From the NCBI GenBank assembly GCA_017998475.1, contig JAGODA010000095.1, positions 1 to 10,261 on the forward strand: DNA of 10,261 nt. Reading direction: 5' to 3'. The notes under the pieces are model-generated. The model searched no databases and was not told where the DNA came from. It saw only the letters and a list, made by a program, of their open reading frames with translations. Of the stretch, positions 1 to 4,944 are shown piece by piece. The position numbers and the translations under genes were made by a program. This DNA comes from Spirochaetota bacterium. Its GTDB lineage: Bacteria > Spirochaetota > UBA4802 > UBA5368. Position 1 is the first letter of the stretch. Each line of letters starts with the position of its first letter.

Positions 1-171
1 GGCGAGGACCGCGCATCCCGCCGGGTTGACGCAGACCGTCCTTTTCCCCAGGTCCATTTCCTCGAGGAGCTCCGCCACGATGCGGTGCACGATGCCGTGG
101 CCGCAGCCCGGACAGTAATGGCTTACCACGTCCTTCTTATAGTACGACGGCCATTTGTTCAGCAGTTTCAT
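1..171 (-). CDS. 2-oxoacid:ferredoxin oxidoreductase, TPP-binding beta subunit (N-terminal 57 residues, cut by window edge)
   Basis: This is the start of the thiamine-diphosphate-binding subunit of a 2-oxoacid:ferredoxin oxidoreductase, which decarboxylates a 2-oxoacid and passes electrons through Fe-S clusters to ferredoxin, making acyl-CoA. The 57 visible codons run without a stop to base 1. They contain HYCPGCGHGI at residues 18-27, the characteristic N-terminal Cys-Pro-Gly-Cys-Gly-His motif of this subunit family, and a later CVNPAGCAVL stretch (47-56). The ATG (171-169) overlaps the stop of the alpha-subunit gene in an ATGA arrangement, so translation is probably coupled. A modest purine-rich stretch lies upstream inside the alpha gene. 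The remaining roughly 200 residues expected for the family lie beyond the left edge. Substrate class (branched-chain, 2-oxoglutarate or other) cannot be read from this fragment; the alpha subunit next to it points to the VOR type. Confidence 0.9.
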   Translation of the reverse strand, partial: MKLLNKWPSYYKKDVVSHYCPGCGHGIVHRIVAELLEEMDLGKRTVCVNPAGCAVLA

Positions 172-1235
172 TTTTCACTCTTTACCTGTCGCTGGTACTC
201 GCGGTACAGTATGCGGGAGAATTCCACCGGTGTGGGCACCACGCCGCCGGGCCGCCCGTGGAAGGCGACGCGCCCCCTGCCCTCGAGCGACAGCAGCACG
301 TCCTCGACCATCTGCCCCGTGCTCATCTCCAATACTACGAAGTCCTCTATGCGCCGCGCGAGCTCCTGCAGCGGCTCCCTGGGGAACGGCCACAGTGTGA
401 TGGGCCGAAGCAGCCCGGCGGGAACGCCCTCCTTGCGGACGCGTTTGATGGCGGCCTTGGCGATACGCGCCGTGGTGCCGTAGGCCACCGCCACGATCTT
501 CGCGTCGTCGAGCATGTATTCCTCGTAGCGCGTTTCGTTCTTCGCTATGACCTGGTACTTGCGGACGAGCTCCCAGTTGTGCCGCTCCATCTCCATCGGG
601 TCGAGGATGAGCGAGGCCATGTAGCGGCTCGCGCCCTCCCCTCGGCCTTTAAGGGCCCACTCCTTCTCGGGAAGCTCCACGAGGGGCTCGGGGAATTCCA
701 CCGGCTCCTTCATCTGCCCCAGCATGCCGTCGCCCAGAATCATCACGGGGGTGCGGTAGCGGTCGGCCACATCGAAGGCCGCGCGCGTGAGGTCCGCGAC
801 CTCCTGCACCGAACCGGGGGCGAACACCGGGGTGCGGTAATCGCCGTGGCCCCCGCCGCGCGTGGCCTGAAAATAGTCGCCCTGCGCCGGGGCGATGTTG
901 CCCAGGCCCGGCCCCCCGCGCATCACGTTCACTATGACCGCCGGAAGCTGGAAGCCCGCCAGGAAGGAGATTCCCTCCTGCTTGAGGCTGATGCCGGGGC
1001 TGGACGACGAGGTCATCACCCTGGTCCCCGTGGCCGCCGCGCCTATGACCATGTTGATGGCGGCCGTCTCGCTTTCGGACTGCACGAACACCCCGCCTTT
1101 CTCCGGCAGGTGCTCGGCCATGTACTCGCCCAGCTCGTTCTGCGGCGTAATAGGATAGCCGAAATAGCTCCGGCAGCCCGCGCGGATGGCGGCCTCGCCG
1201 AATGCGTGGTTGCCGCTCATGAATACCTTATTCAC
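168..1235 (-). CDS. vorB: 2-oxoacid:ferredoxin oxidoreductase alpha subunit, VorB type
   Basis: This is the alpha subunit (pyrimidine-binding and transketolase C-terminal domains) of a 2-oxoacid:ferredoxin oxidoreductase, most like the VorB subunit of 3-methyl-2-oxobutanoate dehydrogenase (ferredoxin). It would work in the cytoplasm with the ferredoxin-like and beta subunits encoded on either side. Its 355 residues match the usual VorB length of about 350. Visible hallmarks are GYPITPQNE (26-34), the SESETAA segment (53-59), TSSSSPGISLKQEG (75-88), the glycine-rich RGGPGLGN (106-113), and a C-terminal domain with LLRPITLWPFP (275-285). The start is GTG at 1235. It has an AGAGGTG ribosome site about 5 bases upstream and gives the N-terminus expected for the family; an in-frame ATG at 1220 is less likely. 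The gene overlaps the ferredoxin gene by 8 bases and the beta gene by 4, indicating one operon. A 2-oxoglutarate (KorA) or other specificity is possible. Confidence 0.9.
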   Translation of the reverse strand: MNKVFMSGNHAFGEAAIRAGCRSYFGYPITPQNELGEYMAEHLPEKGGVFVQSESETAAINMVIGAAATGTRVMTSSSSPGISLKQEGISFLAGFQLPAVIVNVMRGGPGLGNIAPAQGDYFQATRGGGHGDYRTPVFAPGSVQEVADLTRAAFDVADRYRTPVMILGDGMLGQMKEPVEFPEPLVELPEKEWALKGRGEGASRYMASLILDPMEMERHNWELVRKYQVIAKNETRYEEYMLDDAKIVAVAYGTTARIAKAAIKRVRKEGVPAGLLRPITLWPFPREPLQELARRIEDFVVLEMSTGQMVEDVLLSLEGRGRVAFHGRPGGVVPTPVEFSRILYREYQRQVKSEK

Positions 1236-1446
1236 CGTACACCTCTATCGCGACTTCGGGACACACCAGAACGCACACCTTGCATCCGGTGCACTCCTTT
1301 AAATCATCGGGGGTCGCGTAATGATACCCGGCCTTGTTAAGGCCTTCGGAGGGAGCGAGGACACCCTTCTTGCAATAGACGATGCACAGATTGCATCCCT
1401 TGCAGAACTCCGATCGTACGACAACCCGGCACTTTTTCCTGGCCAT
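1228..1446 (-). CDS. 2x[4Fe-4S] ferredoxin-like subunit of the 2-oxoacid oxidoreductase
   Basis: This is a small (72-residue) dicluster ferredoxin, the delta-type or electron-transfer subunit usually encoded first in VOR/KOR operons. Two CxxCxxCxxxC motifs are visible: Cys15-18-21-25 and Cys52-55-58-62. Together they should carry two [4Fe-4S] clusters that accept electrons from the TPP/Fe-S catalytic core. The second motif ends with the usual Cys-Pro, while the first ends in Cys-Lys-Lys. No other domain is present and no signal peptide is seen, so the protein is cytoplasmic. It is the first gene of the operon; its stop codon lies inside the start of the alpha gene, so the two are translationally coupled. 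The ATG at 1446 has only a weak GGGTG upstream. The gene order ferredoxin-alpha-beta is the common one, and a gamma subunit would be expected next, past the left edge. Confidence 0.92.
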   Translation of the reverse strand: MARKKCRVVVRSEFCKGCNLCIVYCKKGVLAPSEGLNKAGYHYATPDDLKECTGCKVCVLVCPEVAIEVYGE

Positions 1447-1702
1447 CTGTGATACACCCGTATTTCGCCGGGCCGCGCCGGAGCAGTCCCCGGCAGGCGG
1501 TTTCCGGATATGATTGTTAGAAAAAGTATTCCGGGGTCCTTTTTGTCAAAGACTTTTTGCTCACAATATGTCCGTTCGCGTAATCCTGACGGTGAATATT
1601 CCGCTCACAGCGCAGATGTATGGATTAACCTGACACGGCATTCTCGCCGGGGTTGAGGATCGCACCGGCTTCTTCGAGCGCACACGGAGTTTCATTCTTC
1701 AG

Positions 1703-1725
1703 CCCCTCGCCCCGCGGGAGAGGGG
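1703..1725. repeat. GC-rich hairpin, probable dispersed intergenic repeat
   Basis: CCCCTC (1703-1708) pairs with GAGGGG (1720-1725). After one G/A mismatch, CCC (1710-1712) pairs with GGG (1716-1718), leaving a 3-base loop. That is a 9-bp stem in 23 bases. The stem's CCCCTC...GAGAGGGG character, followed by GTGCCGGAGGCGGGG, resembles dispersed intergenic palindromes known in several GC-rich bacteria. No T-run follows on either side, so it is not a standard intrinsic terminator, and its position between divergent genes argues against termination. Whether it is repeated in this genome cannot be seen from one copy. Confidence 0.55.
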
Positions 1726-1806
1726 TGCCGGAGGCGGGGGGATTCGCGACAGAGCGCGCACGCCTCCAGGCACGTCAGGCAAGCGATGTATCGGCACGAT
1801 TTTGCT

Positions 1807-1834
1807 TTGACAGCGATGACCCGGGCGGGATAGT
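1807..1834 (+). promoter_or_regulatory. Candidate sigma-70-type promoter for rimI-engB
   Basis: TTGACA (1807-1812, 6/6 match) is followed by a 16-base spacer and GATAGT (1829-1834, 4/6 match to TATAAT). Transcription would begin at about 1841-1843, immediately at the rimI ATG (1844). That would give a leaderless or almost leaderless mRNA, consistent with the absence of a clear Shine-Dalgarno sequence before rimI. Confidence 0.4.
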
Positions 1835-1843
1835 GGAACGCGT

Positions 1844-2278
1844 ATGATGAGGATTCGAAGCGCAACCGCCTCCGACCTCGACGCGGTCTGCTCCATGGAG
1901 AACGAATGGATGAGCTCGCCCTGGAGCCGCGCGGGCTTCGAGAACGAGCTTTTACACTCCTTCTCGCGCTTCATAGTCGCCGAGAACGAGGAGGGAATCG
2001 CCGGGTACGCGGTGGCCTGGGAGGTGAGCGGCGAGCTTCAGCTCAACCGCATCGTCGTACGGGGCGACCGGAGGCGGCGGGGGACCGGGAGCGCGCTTCT
2101 GGAGCACCTTATGCGCGGCCTCGCGCCCTCGGCCCATTCGAAGGTGCTTCTGGAGGTGCGTGCGCGGAACGAGGAGGCGCTCGCCTTCTACCGCGCCTCG
2201 GGTTTCGTCGAAACGGGGCTGAGGAAGCGCTACTACGGCGACGACGACGCGGTGCTCATGGAGATGGTGATTGCATGA
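1844..2278 (+). CDS. rimI: Ribosomal protein S18-alanine N-acetyltransferase RimI (GNAT family)
   Basis: This is a GNAT-fold acetyltransferase that transfers acetyl from acetyl-CoA to the N-terminal alanine of ribosomal protein S18. The 144-residue length is typical. An N-terminal IRSATASDLDAV stretch (4-15) and PWSRAGFENEL (26-36) match the RimI pattern. The acetyl-CoA pyrophosphate loop is RRRGTG (77-82). LEVRARNEEALAFY (103-116) with GF (120-121) and RKRYY (127-131) covers the conserved Glu-x-Arg-x-x-Asn and Tyr-Tyr elements of the family. ATG codons at 1844 and 1847 are both possible and no good ribosome site decides between them. The stop overlaps the engB start (ATGA), so the two genes form a coupled pair of ribosome-related functions. 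Another GNAT activity cannot be excluded from sequence alone, but the motifs fit RimI well. Confidence 0.88.
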   Translation: MMRIRSATASDLDAVCSMENEWMSSPWSRAGFENELLHSFSRFIVAENEEGIAGYAVAWEVSGELQLNRIVVRGDRRRRGTGSALLEHLMRGLAPSAHSKVLLEVRARNEEALAFYRASGFVETGLRKRYYGDDDAVLMEMVIA

Positions 2279-2871
2279 AGGTAAAGGACGCGCGCTTTCT
2301 TACCAGCGTTTTCTCGGCGGCCGCCTTTCCGGCCCTGCCCTACCCGGAGTTCGCCTTCATGGGCCGCTCCAACGTCGGCAAGTCCTCGCTTATCAACATG
2401 CTTACGGGCAAGAAGGACCTGGTAAAGACCGGCTCGCGCCCGGGCGTGACGAAAAGCGTGAACTTTTTCATAGTCAACGGCGGCATAACCCTGGCCGACC
2501 TGCCCGGGTTCGGCTACGCGAAGCTCCCGGAATCCGTCCGGAGCGGCTTTCTTCCTCTTATAAAAAACTACATCCAGAACCGCGACAACCTCCGCCTTGT
2601 GTTCCTGCTGGTGGACATCCGGCGCGTGCCGGGCGATTTCGAGCGTGAAATGATTACGCTGCTGGCCGAACGCGGGGTGCCGGTGGCCGTTGTCGCCACC
2701 AAGTGCGACAAGCTGACGCGGGGCGCTCGCGCCGCCTCGGCCCGGAAGATCGCGGAAGCCCTGTCGGTCGGCGCGGACTCGGTCTTTTTTAGCTCCTCAA
2801 AGACGAACGACGGGAAGAAGGAGATGCTCGCCCTGATAGGCGAATTCGGGGGAAAGGGCCGCGGGGAGTGA
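2275..2871 (+). CDS. engB: Ribosome biogenesis GTPase EngB (YihA/YsxC)
   Basis: This is a small TRAFAC-class GTPase that binds the large ribosomal subunit during assembly. All G motifs are present in order: G1 GRSNVGKS (30-37), G2 Thr59 in PGVTK, G3 DLPGFGYA (75-82), G4 TKCDK (142-146) and G5-like SSSKTNDGK (173-181). RSNVGKSSLIN and DLPGFGYA are diagnostic of the EngB branch as opposed to Era or Der. The length of 198 residues is within the normal range. The start at 2275 gives the expected short N-terminus (FLTSVFSAAAFPALP before the G domain). The frame is open further upstream, but that extension runs through rimI and would not encode EngB sequence. The ATGA overlap with rimI implies coupled translation. 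A strong stem-loop follows the gene. Confidence 0.96.
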   Translation: MKVKDARFLTSVFSAAAFPALPYPEFAFMGRSNVGKSSLINMLTGKKDLVKTGSRPGVTKSVNFFIVNGGITLADLPGFGYAKLPESVRSGFLPLIKNYIQNRDNLRLVFLLVDIRRVPGDFEREMITLLAERGVPVAVVATKCDKLTRGARAASARKIAEALSVGADSVFFSSSKTNDGKKEMLALIGEFGGKGRGE

Positions 2872-2903
2872 TGGGGTCACGGCCCGCGGAGTGGATGCCG
2901 GGG

Positions 2904-2939
2904 CCGCCGCGCGGTTCGCGTACGGGGTCCGTGCGGCGG
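2904..2939. terminator. Strong GC-rich stem-loop in the convergent gap
   Basis: Bases 2904-2914 pair with 2929-2939 (11 bp, one G-U wobble) around a 14-base loop. The structure lies between the stops of engB (plus) and the secreted-protein gene (minus), where a bidirectional terminator would be expected. Neither side carries a T-run, so it could be a U-less terminator, an mRNA 3'-end stabiliser, or a pause site for factor-dependent termination. Confidence 0.45.
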
Positions 2940-2949
2940 AAAGACCGAT

Positions 2950-3654
2950 TCAGTACGCGGTCGATTCCTTGAGAAACTCGTACATCAGGCTGTCGGAATC
3001 CTTTATCCCCTTGGCGTAGGTCTCGGCGATGGAGAGGATGACCTGGTAGAAGTATTCCAGGTGCGGCACCAGGAATTCACGCTTCAGGCTGTTGCGCACC
3101 GGGAATGCCGTGGAGTTCTTCACCTCCCCGAGCCTGCGCCCGTCGAGGAGCTTCTTTCCGTTGGCGATGTGCGTGAAGATTATGTCATCGGTACCCGCCG
3201 CGGAGGGCGTGGGGTCCACAATGGTCACCTGCGTTGAAAGGCCGCCGTTGTAATCGCGCTCCACGATCTCCGATTCCAGCTTAGACACGTTCGACCCCGA
3301 CGAGTATATGCGAATGGTCTTTTTCTTAAGCCGCGTGACCTGTTTGGTGAGCTCGTCCCTTTCGAAGCTGTGGCGCTGGATCTCGATATAGCCGTCCGCC
3401 AGCCGGTATGTCACCTGGTAGGGAAGGATCCTGATGTCCTTCGTCGTCATCAGTTTGTACCTGGCCACGACGTCCTCGATCTTCTTGCTTATCGCCGCGA
3501 TCTGCTCGTCGAGCGCCCTGCCCTCGCTGTCCAGCTTTTCCGAGGTGAGCGTGCCGCCGCGAGCGGATTCCGTTTTCTCCTGCGACCGGACCGCCGTGGC
3601 CGTAAGCGTCACCGCCGCGAAAAGGCATATAACCGCCGCCAAAGCTCTTTTCAT
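2950..3654 (-). CDS. Secreted protein of unknown function (signal peptide, coiled-coil)
   Basis: I do not recognise a family. The 234-residue protein begins MKR followed by a hydrophobic run (4-20) and a polar turn ending near Ser24, a clear Sec-type signal peptide with no lipobox cysteine. It is therefore probably periplasmic, or outer-membrane associated by interaction. Residues 45-68 and 97-113 are charged and heptad-like, likely short coiled coils or helices. The middle (113-165) looks beta-rich, with IRIYSSGSN and STQVTIVDPTP. The C-terminal part (188-232) is helical with several aromatic residues. The mature protein has no cysteine. The start at 3654 is chosen because GGAGG lies 8 bases upstream and the signal peptide begins there; the frame stays open for 47 more codons upstream (to 3795) without such support. 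The gene is single and flanked by non-coding sequence on both sides. Confidence 0.8.
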   Translation of the reverse strand: MKRALAAVICLFAAVTLTATAVRSQEKTESARGGTLTSEKLDSEGRALDEQIAAISKKIEDVVARYKLMTTKDIRILPYQVTYRLADGYIEIQRHSFERDELTKQVTRLKKKTIRIYSSGSNVSKLESEIVERDYNGGLSTQVTIVDPTPSAAGTDDIIFTHIANGKKLLDGRRLGEVKNSTAFPVRNSLKREFLVPHLEYFYQVILSIAETYAKGIKDSDSLMYEFLKESTAY

Positions 3655-3785
3655 CGTGATATCCTCCGCGAAGATGCCCCCTGTGCGATTACCGGGGCGT
3701 TGCACCGACCGGGCGCCGACGACCGTCCGCACCGCCACCGATACTCGACGAATCGCGGAACGGAACGGTCCATGCAACTGGTCTG

Positions 3786-3815
3786 ACAATAGCACAGGAA
3801 CGTGGGTTCGTTCAA
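3786..3815 (-). promoter_or_regulatory. Candidate promoter of the secreted-protein gene
   Basis: Read on the minus strand, TTGAAC (plus bases 3810-3815) is followed by an 18-base spacer and TATTGT (3786-3791, 4/6 match to TATAAT). It would give a leader of about 125 bases before the ATG at 3654. The match is moderate and other AT-rich hexamers nearby could serve instead. Confidence 0.3.
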
Positions 3816-3906
3816 TTATATTTTCGATAGGAACGCGCCTTCGGTTTACGACATTTTGCCCCCGCGCCGCCCGCCGCCGGTTATTATTCTTTTCGGCGCG
3901 ATTACC

Positions 3907-3912
3907 GATAAT
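3907..3912 (+). promoter_or_regulatory. Candidate -10 element for the pseudo-receiver/ATPase gene
   Basis: GATAAT matches TATAAT at 5 of 6 positions and lies about 85 bases before the ATG at 3997. No recognisable -35 is found 16-19 bases upstream. The hexamer overlaps the right arm of the TTATTAT/ATAATAA inverted repeat, so a regulator binding that repeat would block it. Confidence 0.25.
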
Positions 3913-3996
3913 AAGGCATACGCCCTCAGGGCGTGAAATCGGCAGCGGACGCTTGCGGCGTCGGGCGGCCGTTCAGGCCATGGATACGGTGCTCCA

Positions 3997-4944
3997 ATGT
4001 ACAACATCCTGATCGTCGACTTTACGCCGTACCGCGAGACAATCGCGCGCATGTTCACCGAAGCCGGATACACCGCCGTAAGCTGCGAATCCGCCTTCGA
4101 CGCCATGGCGCGGCTCAAGTCGAACGATTTCGACCTCATCGTCTCGGAGGTGGAGCTCCCCGGCGACAACGCCTTCGACCTGTACAATTACATAGCGAAC
4201 TACTATCCCTTCATACCGACCATCATGGTCACGGAAAAGGACATCGACACCTTCTTCGAGCACATCTTCCGCGAGGGGATCGGCAACGTGCTCCGCAAGC
4301 CGCTTCGGGAGAAGGAACTGGTGGGCCTTGCGCGCAAACTCATCACCCGCAAGAACATCTTCGGCCTGGACAACTACATGGACATCCCCGTCGACGGCAT
4401 CATGAAGGTCCGCGTAACCGCCTCGGACCAGATACGCCAGGCGATCGCGGCCCTCATGAAACAGCTGGAGGAATGGGGCATTCAGGTTAAAAACCGGTCG
4501 GTCCTCAACCTCATACTCAACGAGCTCATCATCAACTCTGTCTATCATTCGCACGGCTACACGCGCGAGAAGGAGGACCGCGTCCCGGTCAGGCTCAAAA
4601 AGGGCGAGTTCGTCGACCTGTTCTTCGCCCACAACGAGAACGGCTACGGCATTTCCATCACTGACTACAAGGGCAACCTCACCAAGCAGAAGATTCTGGA
4701 CAGCATCAGGCGGGCGGTGGAAGAGTCGCAGATGATACTTCGCGCGTACGAGACCGGGGAGGAGATTTCGGACAAAGTCTCCGAGACGGGCCGTGGTATC
4801 GACCTGGTGCGCAAGCTCACCAGCGAGTATTACTTCGTGATACGAAACAAAGTGCGCACCGAGATCATCCTGCTCTTCGACCGGGAGCCTCCGGCGGGCT
4901 TCGAGTCGCACTCCTCGCTCAAGATCATCGAAGACCCCAACTGA
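3997..4944 (+). CDS. Pseudo-receiver domain fused to RsbW-like HATPase_c (anti-sigma/kinase-type) domain
   Basis: A two-domain cytoplasmic regulator of 315 residues. Residues 1-115 form a CheY-like receiver, with hydrophobic beta-1 ILIVD ending at Asp8, Thr79 at the switch position and Lys101-Pro102. At the normal phospho-acceptor site the sequence is DLIVSEVELPG (46-56), so Glu51 replaces Asp, and only one acid (Asp8, followed by Phe9) stands where a pair is usual. Phosphorylation as in a classical receiver is therefore unlikely. Residues of about 140-297 resemble the GHKL ATPase fold of RsbW/SpoIIAB anti-sigma kinases: N-box NELIINSVYHSHGY (175-188, Glu176 and Asn180), an ITDYKG G1-like box (221-226) and SETGRGIDLVRKL (262-274). 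No histidine-kinase dimerisation domain, PP2C domain or membrane segment is seen. No partner STAS or sigma gene lies in view. The ribosome site is weak. Its 3' end overlaps the convergent symporter gene by 20 bases. Output through partner-protein phosphorylation or sequestration is inferred. Confidence 0.82.
   Translation: MYNILIVDFTPYRETIARMFTEAGYTAVSCESAFDAMARLKSNDFDLIVSEVELPGDNAFDLYNYIANYYPFIPTIMVTEKDIDTFFEHIFREGIGNVLRKPLREKELVGLARKLITRKNIFGLDNYMDIPVDGIMKVRVTASDQIRQAIAALMKQLEEWGIQVKNRSVLNLILNELIINSVYHSHGYTREKEDRVPVRLKKGEFVDLFFAHNENGYGISITDYKGNLTKQKILDSIRRAVEESQMILRAYETGEEISDKVSETGRGIDLVRKLTSEYYFVIRNKVRTEIILLFDREPPAGFESHSSLKIIEDPN

Larger units (their letters stand above)
1447..1843. other. 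Divergent intergenic spacer between the VOR operon and rimI
   Basis: About 400 bases with no convincing gene on either strand. The half near the ferredoxin gene is locally AT-richer than its surroundings and contains a perfect TTGACA on the minus strand (bases 1544-1549 on plus), but no good -10 at the right distance. Two copies of GCTCACA occur at 1559-1565 and 1603-1609. The half near rimI contains a hairpin repeat (1703-1725), followed by a GC-rich stretch and then a candidate rimI promoter. Short open frames here have no recognisable protein features or ribosome sites. Confidence 0.7.
3655..3996. other. Divergent intergenic region with AT-rich promoter-like core
   Basis: About 340 bases separate two divergently read genes. 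Bases 3780-3830 and 3881-3915 are AT-rich islands in GC-rich sequence and are the likely promoter zones. An inverted repeat, TTATTAT (3881-3887) and ATAATAA (3908-3914), and a small CGCCC-TCA-GGGCG hairpin (3921-3933) precede the regulator gene. No convincing additional gene is visible. Confidence 0.6.

Noticed and set aside
258..1340. Long plus-strand open frame (360 codons) opposite vorB and the ferredoxin gene
   Set aside because: It lies antisense to two genes with clear catalytic and Fe-S motifs, and its translation is low-complexity, rich in Arg, His and Gly with no domain. It is a GC-bias shadow.
1588..1613. Resemblance of TGTGAGCGGAATATTCAC (minus strand) to the E. coli lac operator
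   Set aside because: The match covers only about ten bases and no LacI-family gene or lac function is near. Treated as chance, apart from the repeated GCTCACA noted in the findings.
1653..1847. Short plus-strand open frame in the VOR-rimI spacer
   Set aside because: No ribosome site and no recognisable protein features, and it runs through the hairpin repeat. Not supported as a gene.
1906..2274. Upstream extension of the engB frame
   Set aside because: It runs out of frame through rimI and adds sequence unlike EngB. The ATGA-coupled start at 2275 gives the normal family length.
3655..3795. N-terminal extension of the secreted-protein gene to an upstream start
   Set aside because: The signal peptide begins exactly at ATG 3654, which has a strong GGAGG at good spacing. 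The upstream part has no ribosome site and would bury the signal peptide.
3973..4911. Minus-strand open frame (312 codons) opposite the pseudo-receiver/ATPase gene
   Set aside because: The opposite strand encodes two recognisable domains. This frame has no motif and a valine/aspartate/arginine-rich shadow composition.
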